From positions 6,333,896 through 6,397,895 of the forward strand of contig CM076957.1 of assembly GCA_039566865.1 (NCBI GenBank): a stretch of 64,000 nt of DNA. The letters are read 5' to 3'. Under the pieces are notes generated by a model. It was not told the origin of the DNA. It did no database searches and saw nothing but the letters and a program-made list of their open reading frames with translations. The position numbers and the translations under genes are program-made. Below are positions 11,645 through 22,734 of this stretch, piece after piece (position 1 is the first letter of the stretch; every line of letters begins with the position of its first letter). This DNA is from Aurelia coerulea (Eukaryota > Cnidaria > Scyphozoa > Semaeostomeae > Ulmaridae).

Positions 11645-12036
11645 TACTCTCAAGTACCGAATAATCGTCCCCCCCCGCTTATTAATTTTTGAAAAATTTT
11701 CCAACCCCCCCACTTTTATTCCAACCCCCCCTTTTATTAATTCTTGAAAAATAGAAGTAATAGTGAACAAATTTTTTTAATAATTCCTCCTAAGCAAATG
11801 TACTTACTGTATTTATTAACTTTATTCTCCTTTGTTTGTCTGACCCGTGTTACATACGTGTTTTACATACGTGGTACCCATGTTAGATACGTGTTTTACT
11901 AAGAAAACGAAAAACGACTATTCTCAATTTTTCCAGCCCCCCCGATTGTTCCAACCCCCCCGATTATTATTATATTGAACCATTTCCAACCCCCCCGATT
12001 ATTCTCACCCCCCCGTTTATTCGGTACTTGAGAGTA
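11645..12036. mobile_element. TA-flanked MITE with C-run internal repeats
   Basis: TACTCTCAAGTACCGAATAA at the left is perfectly inverted at the right end, with terminal TA as probable target site (Tc1/mariner type). The interior holds about six copies of TTCCAACCCCCCC with TTATT spacers. It lies in intron 3. Confidence 0.75.
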
Positions 12037-12472
12037 ATTTGCAGATGGAAAGGATTTCATTAGTTAACTTTTCACAGAGAATATGAAATTCTATATTGTA
12101 CCAGACTGGTTGACTACACAAGATAAGGATATACTGTTTACGAATAACTTCAATAACTAAAACCCAATCCATTCTATGATAGGTAAACATAATTTCCAAG
12201 ATTTAGCAAAAGAGATCGGTCTGTTTGTAACCCAAGAATCGCGGATTAATTAAACATTTTTTGAATGGAATAAAGCTGGTAGATATAAATTAGAATCGAA
12301 TGGGAACTTTATGAAAAAGAACCTGGATAAGTATCTATCTAAGCTAATTACTGGTTACAAACCAAAGATTAAGAACATGCAGGCGAGTTTAGTGCAAAAC
12401 ATGTTTTCATGACCCCAAAAACTGGAAAACAGAACGGGGAAGCAATCGTCATAATCGGCTAAGGCTTGTTTC

Positions 12473-12826
12473 CACGGGGGGGGGGGGGGGTTCTTGCCCA
12501 CATTTTGTGTAGGGGTCTGCCGCGAGCATATTCAAAATGGTACCGTTGGCTAGACTAACTTTTACGAAAACGGTACCCTTGGCTAGACCAATTTGACCAT
12601 TCTCTGGACCAATTGTTAGGAAAATGGTACCCTTGGCTAGACCAATTTTGACCATTTCTTGGACCAATATTGTCAAATTTGCACCAAATGTGATATCATG
12701 ACCGTTCGCTAGACCAATATTGTCAAAAATGATACCCTTGGCTAGACTAGAAGTCCGAAAAAATATACCCTTGCTCGCGGCACATCCCCAGTTACCTTTA
12801 CTATGGAAGAACCCCCCCCCCCCGTG
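12473..12826. mobile_element. G-run TIR element with GGTACCCTTGGCTAGACC repeats
   Basis: CACGGGGG...GGTTCTT at the left is inverted as AAGAACCCC...CCCGTG at the right. Flanks CTTGTTTC and CTTGTTTA match at 7 of 8 bases. Inside, five to six degenerate copies of GGTACCCTTGGCTAGACCAA alternate with AATTTGACCATT-like spacers. Confidence 0.65.
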
Positions 12827-13185
12827 CTTGTTTAACAATTTCAAGTCATATGACCATACTCTTGGGAAGCTGTTATCGTACAGCTTTCTTGCATTCAAGG
12901 CACAAGTTTTTCATGGTACGAAATATGTTATAACAGTTATAACTCAAAAGTTTGTTTACTAAGACAGTGATCAATTGACTTGAATTAACTGCCTGTCTCA
13001 AATTAGATGCCAACTGTGATAGGAGAGAGGCACAAATATCATAACCGTTTCATTATCTGTTTCGTAGACGTTTGTTACATCTGCGATCTTAAGAATTGGC
13101 CATGTCCGTGGTTTATGTTCACCTGCCAAAACTCAGCTACTCTACTTTAGTCTTTCTGACCAAGTGCAAAGATGGCAATACGTAC

Positions 13186-13312
13186 CGTCAATTTGAACCA
13201 AGATCTTCCCTTAGGAGGGCCATCGGGGCATGGACCATTTTTGGTGCCAATCCATTGAATCTTATTATTTTGCACGTAGCCAGTCTGAAAGCAGGCATTC
13301 TTTCTGTGAAGT
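13186..13312 (-). CDS. Exon 3: middle of ConA-like domain 1
   Basis: A 127-base exon between the acceptor TTCTCCTAG and the donor GTACGT. It encodes 42 codons running from LHRKNACFQTGYVQ through GPCPDGPPKG to SWFKLT. It aligns with the starts of exons 5 and 7 (GGCYTTGFVQ...CPGG and GYCYKIGYVM...CPGG) and supplies cysteines 3 and 4 of the repeat. Unlike exons 5 and 7 it stops in phase 0 just after the FKLT strand. The plus-strand ORF over this interval is a shadow. Confidence 0.75.
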
Positions 13313-13490
13313 CTAGGAGAAGAATTGCAATGAAATTAATTTCATTATACAAACACAGCCATTTCTACTGGAAGAGAGGGAATAGAGTGCTGCCACACCC
13401 AACAATCATGTGAGAAATTAGGCAAAATCTACAGAATTTTGGGCAACTATTCTAGCAAACTTGCAACATCACATTATCATACACCAGTCT

Positions 13491-13572
13491 ACCCTGGGTA
13501 CCAGAGCCTCAAAATTAGAAAGAAATTGAAATTTGGAAAAGGAAGAGAGAAGGAAGAAAGGAGGCTCTGGTC
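13491..13572. repeat. TACCCTGGGTACCAGAGCC repeat unit
   Basis: TACCCTGGGTACCAGAGCCTC with a purine-rich interior ends in GAGGCTCTGG. Related ends occur at about 19020-19103, 49667-49762, 50351 and 52377-52460. Confidence 0.5.
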
Positions 13573-13999
13573 AAATGATAACACAACCTCGTTTTGGTTT
13601 AAATTTGACTGATATGAATCAATTCAATCAACTATTCTCCAATCATGGTGATCAACAAAAGATGTGATTAATCATGTGATTAATCACGTTTAGACTGAGG
13701 CACTCATACTTGTATGCGTTTGCATGCGTTATCTATGTTTTGGGATGTTGCTATGCGTATTTTGTGTAAGAAATTTCAAAGAAAGGGTTAAAAGCTTGCA
13801 TTTGCAAGGGATTTGCAAAGAGCAGAAAATCTAAAAACACCCCATTCAAATTGAAGTTGCAAACAAAGTCAACAAAGGGAAACATAAGAATGAGATCTTT
13901 ATCTTGTGATTTGTTTGTTCCATTTATTTTCACTTGTTTCCACGTTTGGCAAAAATCCTTTTGTTTTGAAGAAACATCCATCAAAAATCCATCAACAAT

Positions 14000-14160
14000 C
14001 AAGGAGGAACACCGGTAAAAGTTTGTCGAAAAAAATCGGCTGCACTGGAGACTCAGAATGCCGCATTTGTGGAATAAACTTCCTCACGACGGGAGTCAAG
14101 ATTTATATATTGGTTATGGTCAAAGACAATCGATATCCAGAGGAGAAAAAATAGGAGAAT
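14000..14160 (+). pseudogene. Possible zinc-finger-like exon fragment
   Basis: A frame reads LSKKIGCTGDSECRICGINF followed by a hydrophobic stretch and KDNRYPEEKK before a stop. The CxxCGxxF motif resembles the N-terminus of the gene at 57.7 kb and of related cnidarian proteins. No second CxxC pair, start or splice context is visible, so it is weak. Confidence 0.2.
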
Positions 14161-14373
14161 CTGCTATGTTTGGAGCCCTGCTAAACTTACATTTACGAGT
14201 CAGTACAAAATTGTTGCATCTTTTAAAAAAACACTTATTATAAGAAACTGTAGGCTCAATTTGAACAAAATGAAGAACCAGACTAATAAAAGGCTAATAC
14301 AAAACTTTTGTAATTTGCAGCTTCACATTTCCTTGGCTATGTCAGAATGTTTTGGCATTGTGCAGTACACGTA

Positions 14374-14764
14374 CACTCGTTTTTTTTTATAAGAAACTAA
14401 GGTCTTGGGCTGGTAGGCAGTTTCTTGAATTTTTGGGCCATTTTGCTAACAAAAGTTTCTGACGTGTTTCTTACATTTTTAATGCAGGAATTGCAGAGTT
14501 AATTTTGTTTTTGTCTAACGGGCTCCCAAATTACTTAATAAGTCTCAAAACAAGTAAATAATATATTTCGCACTCAAAATAATGTCCAACTCCAAACAGT
14601 TGCTATAGCTGTACAGTTTCAAAACATATTTGAGTGCAACAGAGAATTAAATCTGTCAATTACAAACGTTTCTTAGTTTTTCAATTCAGTTAGGGTTGTT
14701 TCTTAACTGTCGAAAAATTGAGCCTACCATTTCTTATAAGCGGTTTCTAATAAAAAAATACGTG
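14374..14764. mobile_element. TA-flanked MITE, TATAAGAAAC family, copy 1
   Basis: The ends CACTCGTTTTTTTTTATAAG and CTAATAAAAAAATACGTG are inverted and flanked by TA. The interior (GGGCTCCCAAATTACTTA, CAGTTGCTATAGCTGTACA) matches the copies at 55.25 and 56.32 kb. Confidence 0.75.
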
Positions 14765-15118
14765 TATTTTTTTTAAGAAACTGCTTATAAGAAGATAACA
14801 CTCAAATCACCAAAAATTAAGAAAATTAGGAACTACTTTGCATATTCGTTCTTCGTATTCACTTGCTTCCTGTATCATATTATTCGGAAGGTATTCGAGT
14901 GAGGTCTAAACACTGGAAATGGTTAGAAACATTGTTATGAAATGCCTCACGAAAGAGCTGAAATCCAAAGCATGAATCACATGCATTGGACTTCTTGCAG
15001 AAAATGCTGGTAATGCCTGAGGACATCACAAAGTTAAAAGCAAAAAGGCTGATTTCGACAATCTAGTTAAACATTTGTTATCTAAGAAAGTGTTTAAGCT
15101 GAATCCTGGAAGAGAACA

Positions 15119-16788
15119 CAGGACCGCCGAGAGGGGGGGGGTAGCCGGGGCAACTGCCCCGGGGCCCGGGCCCCGCCAGGGGCCCGTAAAAATGAAGCTT
15201 TGTTTTTCCATTGTGTGTTGCAATGTTATCATCTAGCTGGGCCCCGCAAGGGGCCCCGGCAAAATAAAATTTCTGCTTGTCCATTGCACTTTCAAGTTCA
15301 AATAATATCACAGGCCTCAGTTCATTTCAATTGCAATAAACTTTGTGTTGTGTTTGTTGTAAGTTTCTCTGGCCGAATGTAAACAACAACAAAAATGCAC
15401 AGAAATCGAACGGGAGTCTACATCTCCTCGCTGCTATCAACGTTGTTTCGTTAAATCGCATTGAGAATAAGCTACTGAAAGTATTGCTCATGCCATTACT
15501 GATGTTTTCGAATAAATAAACTCTGTCAGAAAGTTTATTACTTTTCTATCTACGTTCTTTAGGCCCGTCGGAAGATCTGTCATGTTTGATCTTATGCAAT
15601 TCAAAAATAATCTACCCGGGTGCGCGAAAATAAACTATGCACGTTTGGCAGGCCACAATAAATCGTACACTAAACCGATTTTGAAGATTTATGACTTAAT
15701 CTTTAGCAAAAAGCCTGGGTTAGATCCTAGGACTTTTTGCAAATTTTTCCGTTTCCAGTTTTTAGAGCCAGAAGCAAGTTTGTTAAAATGTTCGTTTTCG
15801 AGAACATTGAAAGCGATCAAAAAACGTTGATGAAATTTTAAAAGATTCAACATGAATGAATAAAGAGAAAACGTTTTCAGGGGCATTTGGGGGTTTAGTA
15901 CGAACTTTCGTACAGCAAATTACAATCATTCGATTTCCAAATCGCAAATCACCACGAACAAGCTCTCTCTTTGCCTATTCATGTCGATTCTTTAGAAAAC
16001 TTGATCGATGATTTTTGATCGTTTTTCACTGTTTTCGAAAACTAACATTTTAGGAAACTCGCTTCTAGCTCTAAAAACTGAAAATGAAAAATTTGCAAAA
16101 AAATCCCAGCATCTGATTCAAGCTTTCTGCAAATGATTTAGTCATAAATCTGCAAAATCGGTCCAGTGTACGATTTATTCTGGCCTGTCAAACGTGCATA
16201 GTTTATTTTGGCGGACCTGGTATATCCTCGTGAAATTGATTGAGGTTCTATTTTCAAAATTTCCCGGAAAAACCTCCATCAGTCACGATCCTTTGCCTCT
16301 TTGAATGGCAGATTTTACAAAAATGATGCATTTTCCAGCGATCTAAAGGGCGTGGTCATGAAAAATTTTCCCGGGGGCGAGCCCCCCGACCCCAGTTTTG
16401 CTCGCTGCGCTCGCATCAAGCTATAGCCTCCCAAAATAGAATTTCATTCCGACGTGCCTAGTTCTTACCGTGGATCATTTTGCTGCTAGAAATTGATGAG
16501 GATTTGACATTGCATTGAACTTTAGTCACAAAATCCGACATAAAAATTCACGATTTTCATGTTTTTGAATTCACGAAATTTTCCCAACTATGCACTCGTA
16601 GTAGATTCATTCCAAAAGTCTCTTGTCTCGCCCCCTCCTTCTGTTGACTTGCCGCTACAAAAGGAGTGATAACAGCAACAACATAACACAAAAGTTAGAG
16701 CGCCATAGAGGGACCAATTGCCAGTGCCAAGCAAGGGGCCCGCATCCACTAGTTGCCCCGGAGCCCGCCCTGGCTCTCGGCGGCCCTG
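15119..16788. mobile_element. Non-autonomous hAT element with nested palindrome
   Basis: The ends CAGGACCGCCGAGAG and CTCTCGGCGGCCCTG are flanked by perfect 8-bp duplications AGAGAACA at 15111-15118 and 16789-16796. GGGGCGAGCCCCCC with AGGGCGTGGTC near 16345-16390 is the shared hAT internal motif. No transposase frame was seen. It lies in intron 2. Confidence 0.85.
15615..16225. repeat. Long palindrome nested in the hAT element
   Basis: AAAATAAACTATGCACGTTT at about 15627 and the following 280 bases are matched in reverse complement up to about 16215 (GTGCATAGTTTATTTTGG). The arms meet near 15.92 kb. Both arms share CAGGCCACAATAAATCGTAC-like and TTTTTAGAGC blocks. Confidence 0.75.
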
Positions 16789-16999
16789 AGAGAACATAAA
16801 CACTTTCAGAAATTTGAGAGAAATTTGCATGCACCACTTAATGTATCATCACTGATAATTTGGTTGAATGACCTCAGAAAGAACTTCTAAATAAGGAGAG
16901 CCAAAAGAAATCCAGGTTTGGGGCAAAATTGTTCATCACAAGAAAACCACATGTTACACTTACTAACAATACAATACATGAAACTGATACACTACTTAT

Positions 17000-17990
17000 A
17001 CATAGAAATAAGATATATTTAGCTTGCATGTAATCCAACATTATGTAAACATTCCTCCCTTGCTTTCTTGCAGATATGGCATTGAGTGGGGTGGGAGGGC
17101 GGTTAACAAAATTCTACAATATTTAGGCATAGCTGGCACTAGCAGATGGCATCAGACCTCCAGAATGAGAAATACGTTGTGGGGAGCATATATATATATG
17201 ATTCTGTACTACCCAAATAAGGCCAAAAGGAATTAGGAGCCTAGAAGGCATTGGATGCAGGTTGCATCAGCTTAAATTTGATGCAAGAACTACTGCTGAT
17301 GATTTATGCCATGCAATCTGACAAAGCCTTGGCCTTGCAATGAACAACTCAGGCCTAACCGAGACTCCCCAAATTTAGACTAACATTTTATCAACAATGT
17401 TTCCCACTAAGACCTATTCAAAATGAGGTGAATTCTGTACAATTGACATTCAGTATACACAAACTTCTCATCATGTTTAGATGAGTAGTGTATCTTTCAT
17501 TACAATATAGAGCCCTACTGTACTTACAACATAGGGTTCCTAAAAATTGCTGTGATGATCTTGCAGAGCATTAACGAATAAATTACCAAAGAAAAGGACA
17601 ACAAAGGAACTGTCTCATGACCTTTTTCATTATGATCCCATCAGTATATTGGAACATGTCGAGTCAAACCATATGAATTCCGTAATTAACAGACAACCAT
17701 GCCCCTGCCCCTACCCCTGCTCAAGCCTTTCAAGATTCAATAATACTTGCTGATGATAACAAGTTTCCTTAATGTGTTATGGTAAAGCCCCCCCCCCCCC
17801 TTAATTGCCAATTACTACCAGAAGATATGATTGTAAATAAATCTAAGATAAAAGTACCCCCTTTGTTCGTTGCTTCAAAGTAAATCATTCAGTGATCATG
17901 GAGGCACATTTTTTTCTCATTTTGGTTCAGTGACATACATGTTCCAATATACTGAAGGTATCCTAACAGTGAAAAATTCACAGCTGGCTG
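17000..17990. other. Intron 2 sequence, nothing identified
   Basis: AT-rich sequence with a short poly-C run near 17787. No splice-bounded coding stretch, repeat family or TIR was recognised. Confidence 0.4.
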
Positions 17991-17996
17991 TTTCAA

Positions 17997-18192
17997 AGGT
18001 AAAGTTGCAGTTTTTAGTGTCAAGTGCTGCTGGGACTGCAGAAGTAGAATACTTGAGTTCGAGTCTGCGACCCATTTTGTCATCACATTCAAGTGATGGG
18101 GCTCTACCTGGAATTGAACGCTATCCGCTTGACTGTTCTGCCTGCAATGTCAGAGGATTGCACCACTGCGCCACAACACCTTCATCAGGTAT
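17997..18192 (-). repeat. tRNA-derived SINE, copy 1
   Basis: On the minus strand GTGGCGCAGTGGTGCAATCC is an A-box-type tRNA start, followed by CTGACATTGCAGGCAGAACAG and a B-box-like stretch. It shares its layout with the copies at 32710-32902 (minus) and 27158-27250 (plus). Confidence 0.65.
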
Positions 18193-18299
18193 CAAATTCA
18201 AAGCTTTCCTTGGTAGGCCCAACCCAAGCTATATTATGCTGTAAATACCATGGTAAATTTTATTCAAATAAAAACCAGACAGCAATAAGTTTGTAAATT

Positions 18300-18845
18300 C
18301 CTTCCATTAAAGAATGCAGTGGGCCTCATCGGCAACAATGAGGATGACTTTTTCTTGATATGTTTTGTTTGTTTTGTAACGTTTTCCACCACTGCCCCTG
18401 CCCTGTGTCCATGCTTTGGGAGTGCCATAATAGACGATATGAAATTGTCCTTCAATCACATCCTTCGAATTTAGTGACACTGATACGCCGTGCAGGCAAC
18501 AAGCGGTAATTCCAATATTAAGTTATTTCGCCTGATTGTCCATGATTGCCAATAATGGCGAGACAACAATCACAATACTTCAGTTACCAAGGTCAAGGTG
18601 TTTACAACTCGTATCTCCCTCGCCTCCACTTGACCTATTGTATACGTAGGCCCTCAAAAACGTTCATTCGCATCAAAGGTGTAACTTCAAACGGCAACGA
18701 TTTTCCATGACCATTAGGCAGTATAGCAAATGTAGCTTTGACTTGCACAAATAATATTTTAAACTGCTGTGAAGTTTAACTCTCGATTTTGCTGAAAAAC
18801 TTTACCAGTACAACATCCACAGCTCGCCTCAAATCGTCCGCCATT
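18300..18845 (-). pseudogene. RecQ-like helicase N-terminal pseudogene
   Basis: The minus strand reads MADDLRRAVDVVLVKFFSK from an ATG near 18843. It then gives FAILPNGHGKSLPFEV (Walker A, GHGKS, at about 18696-18725), a degraded LLAIMDNQ-like block, NSKDVIEGQFHIVYYGTPKA, and TYQEKVILIVADEAHCI (DEAH box, about 18308-18356). The order is that of RecQ-family motifs I, Ia and II. Several in-frame stops and frame changes lie between them, so no protein is expected. It ends at the DEAH box. The rest of the helicase is missing here, and a SINE lies about 110 bases further on. Confidence 0.65.
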
Positions 18846-19019
18846 GCTGTGATCAAGCAATCGATCATATGACTGATAACCGCCCGAATCATATTTTCTG
18901 ATCACAATCGTAGCCTTGTCATGTGACTCACGCTACCCAATCAAATCTAACCAAATCTATATACCCGTTTGGGTATAAAGGCTTCTCATTGGTCAATTCT
19001 TACAATCGATGTCACCATT

Positions 19020-19103
19020 TGACCAGAGCCAACTTTCTTTCCTTCTTTACTTTTTTTTTATTTTTTTATTTTATTATTTTTTGGCTCTGGTACCCAGGGT
19101 AAC
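19020..19103. repeat. TACCCTGGGTACCAGAGCC repeat unit, inverted
   Basis: ACCAGAGCCAACTTTC, a T-rich interior, then TTGGCTCTGGTACCCAGGGT. This is the reverse-oriented relative of the unit at 13491. Confidence 0.5.
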
Positions 19104-19293
19104 ACCAGTCAAAGTCTCCTGAGGCTGTCAAACGATTTCCTGATTGTCTGATGATGAATAAGTTAATCAAAAATAGTTTTGAAATCTCATTCCGCAACAT
19201 CTCACACTCTAGTAACGTCAATATATTCAAAAATCCAAAACAACTGATAGCACTCTTGCTCGCTATGCTATAGCTCTATAGCTGATGTTCGAT

Positions 19294-19846
19294 TAGACTT
19301 ATGACGATGAGTCCCTTGTATCCCTGCGGTACCTTGCTCACAAGGACTCATAATGAAACAGTTAAAAACCTGACCCTATCTTCTGCATTCGATTGATCGA
19401 ATCTGGATCGGACGACTGCTTCGGCTCTGTTCAACGGTCACTCCTCAGAAAGGAAATGCGATAGAAACCACGGGAAGTAGACACTTAATCAACAAAATTT
19501 GGTATTCATCTGAAGAAGAAAGCTCACTTTACCTGGTGAGTGCAAAATATGTCTTTTAATGCTGCAAGGTCCACGTTTTTAAGACCAAAACATACCAGAG
19601 AAATCTTCAAGTACCTGCTGCAGCAACTTCCTTCAAATTTAGTCAACTGCGTCAATCGAATTGAAGGTTCGAAACTGATTGTTCTTCGCCAAATCTCGCA
19701 TTCTGATTGGTATGCTAGGAATCCCAGCATATTAGGCCTAAATAGGGTCAGGTTTTTCAGAGTAATTATATGAGTCTCTGTTGACTGAAGCGCCATCTTA
19801 AAGTCAAAGAGCGCAGGGAAACCAGAGACTCATCGTCATAAGTCTA
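19294..19846. mobile_element. TAGACTTATGACG element, copy 1 (9-bp TSD)
   Basis: Ends TAGACTTATGACGATGAGTC and its exact inverse, flanked by perfect 9-bp duplications ATGTTCGAT at 19285-19293 and 19847-19855. A 9-bp duplication suggests a Mutator-like non-autonomous element. The same family is present in reverse at 44481-45030. Confidence 0.85.
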
Positions 19847-20146
19847 ATGTTCGATAGCCTACGTGCACATTCGACTGACTTCTTTCATCAGAGGTTTCTC
19901 CGCCAATAAAGGCTCTCTCGACTGGCAACTTTCTCTACTGCAGAAACTTCCCCGCAAAGAACCCGACCGAGTCGGCACGCAAGCTAGTTGTTTTACTATA
20001 CTGAAGAATTGCACGGCCCATTCAGCCGAGGCCTGTGAGGCTGCCTGCAGGCTACCCTTGCTGATTCACCTATTGATTGAACATTCTGATAAGACACATA
20101 TTCTAGATTTGTTCTCCTATAGTTGATTAAGAATGGCCAAGATATC

Positions 20147-20210
20147 AATCAATGAATCAATGAATCAATGAATCAATGAATCAATCAATCAATCAATCAA
20201 TCAATCAGCG
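20147..20210. repeat. ATCA/ATGA microsatellite
   Basis: Runs of AATCAATGAATC change into AATC repeats. No coding sense. Confidence 0.95.
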
Positions 20211-20419
20211 AGCCAATCCATTCATTTTTGCTTTGACCATTTCGAGCAAAATAGAGGTGGAGAGAGTGAACGAGGTTGACGCAAATCCAGTCAATAGCTG
20301 TACTGTAATATATTCTAGACATCCACTTACAAAAATCATTAAACTGCCAAACCACTCACGAGTATTTTTTGTTAATTTTTGAAATGGTCTTCCACTCAAT
20401 CATCGAGTCAGTTAATGCT

Positions 20420-20473
20420 CAATTCAATTCAATTCAATTCAATTCAATTTAATTTAATTTAATTTAATTCAAT
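20420..20473. repeat. AATTC/AATTT pentanucleotide microsatellite
   Basis: Tandem AATTC units pass into AATTT units, 40 bases downstream (in gene sense) of the exon 2 donor. Confidence 0.95.
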
Positions 20474-20513
20474 CATGAAATAAGACTAAGGACCGAAATA
20501 TAAAGCTGCTTAC

Positions 20514-20781
20514 CGAACGTAAACAAAATCGAAATTTTGATTATTTTCAATATTGTAGGCAAGACCAGGGAAGCCAAAGTCAATACCATGGTAACCGATG
20601 ACATTATACATGCTTGCACTGACGACATAATTGGTCTCTTTGATTTGGGTAAAGGAAAAGATTCTGCAGAATACATGCTCCTCCCAAGTGCCATATGTAG
20701 CATCAACAATGAAGAACTGGCCTTGATCTGCAGTCCTATTTCCACAGTTGGTTATGTCAAATGTGTGTTTTACGACTGCAT
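20514..20781 (-). CDS. Exon 2: first half of ConA-like domain 1
   Basis: The acceptor is TTTTTCTATCAG and the donor is GTAAGC. The exon encodes residues 111-200 with the motifs DITNC, VFCRIF, NYVVSASMYN and ending NFDFVYVR. These are paralogous to the second half of exon 4 and the second half of exon 6. The two cysteines (DITNC and VFC) align with the first two cysteines of the other repeats. N125-R-T is a possible glycosylation site. The leading AT completes a GAT codon with the G left from exon 1. The overlapping plus-strand ORF is a shadow. Confidence 0.78.
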
Positions 20782-20799
20782 CTGATAGAAAAACGACAT

Positions 20800-21640
20800 T
20801 AGATTACTAGGATTGAAGACATTATTATTAAATGGGGCACGATTTGTGGGACACACTGTATGTTGCTGACATTTCTGGATTCAACAACATCTGTATACAT
20901 CATGTAGAAATCTGAGGAATCTTTGAATGTGGACAACAGTAATAGAATATAAAACGCCACTTAACCGAACATTTTGTAAGAAAATGTCTAAAAAATTGCT
21001 CGATAGGCTACATTTTGATAATAGAGAAAGTCTTGTTCATTCTCTTGGAAAAATCTGTTTATAGTTTGATGCAAACCACATGGCCAAAACACAATTATTT
21101 ATAAAATACACAGGTAACAACAAAGACTCCATACATGCTATATGTGTACTGACTACCAACAAAAAGTACAGAGCATGGATGAAATTATTCATCAAAAGGA
21201 GGAAAAGAACATGCTGTGCATGCAGTTTCATACCCAATATGTATTTCCTCTTAATGAAGTCATCGTCTCCATTGGAGGAAACGTTTAGAACATTAATTCT
21301 TGAAAACGATTTAGCTAGCTGGTGTTTGATTTTATTCACCAGTGTAGATGCACCACAGGTAGTATTGACAATTAGATTTAAATAGGTATTATATGAGTAT
21401 AAAGTAAGCGCTATTGATCAAGCATCGGATTTTCGTTGATTTGCTGGTAAATTTAACTTTTAAGTTACCAATTCTCAACCTTAAAGTCAATAATTTTCAA
21501 TATAAATTGCAATTATATGTAGATAACAATTGGCAACAATATGAAAAAAAACACGTAGCTAACAGAAAGTTTTTAGTCAAAATAATTGTTCAAGAAAAAA
21601 TGACTGAAAAGGATATTCCCACCTTCTTCCTTTTATCTAA
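20800..21640. other. Intron 1 sequence, nothing identified
   Basis: Short overlapping ORFs on both strands, without splice context or recognisable motifs. Confidence 0.4.
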
Positions 21641-21642
21641 AA

Positions 21643-21740
21643 TAATAATGATGATGATGTTGATTATGATGTTGATGATGTGATGATGTTGTTGATGATG
21701 ATGATGATGATTATGATGATGACGACGATGATGATGACGT
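21643..21740. repeat. GATGAT microsatellite
   Basis: Imperfect GAT repeat with TTG interruptions. It produces a polyhistidine ORF on the minus strand that is an artefact. Confidence 0.95.
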
Positions 21741-22379
21741 AGAGCTTCATGCCTAACAAAGTGCAACGACCCTATTCCTGCCATGCTAAATACAAAAAGT
21801 TGCTTAAATTTAACCTTCGAATCAGCTGAATAACGCAAAGAGACGCCCTCTTCCTTCCTGCAAGTCGAGACACAAGACTGTCTTGCTGTTAAATTGTTGG
21901 CGAGAACAAGCACTCATTGACTCCATTAAACCAAAGCATGGTTAAACACTAAGTGAAACCAATATGATATTCCTTTTCGTTGCATGGGATTCTCGATATT
22001 TGAGAAGATTTCATCCTGTGACCAGCTTGTGTTCAAGATGAGAAATCGCAAATCTTGTTCAGGTTGTACGAAAAACCAATTATAAGCATTTGATCAAGGA
22101 TTTGGCTAACTTTAATACTTGCCGTGCTAATCTATTGTAAAACGACTAGTCTATATTTGAAACTGAAAGTCTTCAGTGCAGGCGGAAACGAGCCATTCTT
22201 AATTATGCTGAGTGAGTAAAAACAGCAGCAAAGTCATTGAACTGAAGTTTCTTCAGAAAGAGAAAGATAATCCATTTGACAGCTTTAATGTCTCATAGTG
22301 TGCTGTTAAAATCTTAAGTTTTTAGATTTTCATGACGATATGACAAAAAACTGAGAAAACCCTGACTCTTGAAGTATAG

Positions 22380-22724
22380 CCCAGGGGGGGCACTCAGCAC
22401 ATGCACATACGGGGAGGTAAGTCCGATATTTTTGGGTCAGAATATTGCCGAAAGTGATATTTTTGGGTCCAAATAAATTGAAATTATGTTTTTGATATTT
22501 TTGGGCATCAAATATTGTGAAAATGATATTTCTGGGTCCTTTAGAGGCAATCCTGGCCTCAATTTGCATTGTTTCAGGATCTTTTATGTTCGTTTACAGA
22601 TGTCAAGGTATAAAATGAGCTGATATTTTTGGGTTGTACTAAAGCTAAACTGATATTTTTGGGGTTCCTGAAAATTTCTCGGACTGACCCCCCCGTATGT
22701 GTATGTGCCGAGTGTCCCCCCTGG
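22380..22724. mobile_element. G-run TIR element with GATATTTTTGGGT repeats
   Basis: The left end CCAGGGGGGGCACTCAGCAC and right end GTGCCGAGTGTCCCCCCTGG are inverted. GAAGTATAG is duplicated at 22371-22379 and 22725-22733. Inside are six to seven copies of GATATTTTTGGGTCC in one orientation. Confidence 0.75.
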
Positions 22725-22734
22725 GAAGTATAGT

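Noticed and set aside
12449..12898. 149-aa minus-strand ORF with IGLAKGT repeats
   Set aside because: It spans the G-run element, including both poly-C ends (PPPPP), and crosses the element boundaries. It is a by-product of the internal tandem repeat.
13096..13413. 105-aa plus-strand ORF
   Set aside because: It is antisense to exon 3, whose minus-strand translation matches exons 5 and 7.
20537..20785. 82-aa plus-strand ORF
   Set aside because: It is the antisense shadow of exon 2.
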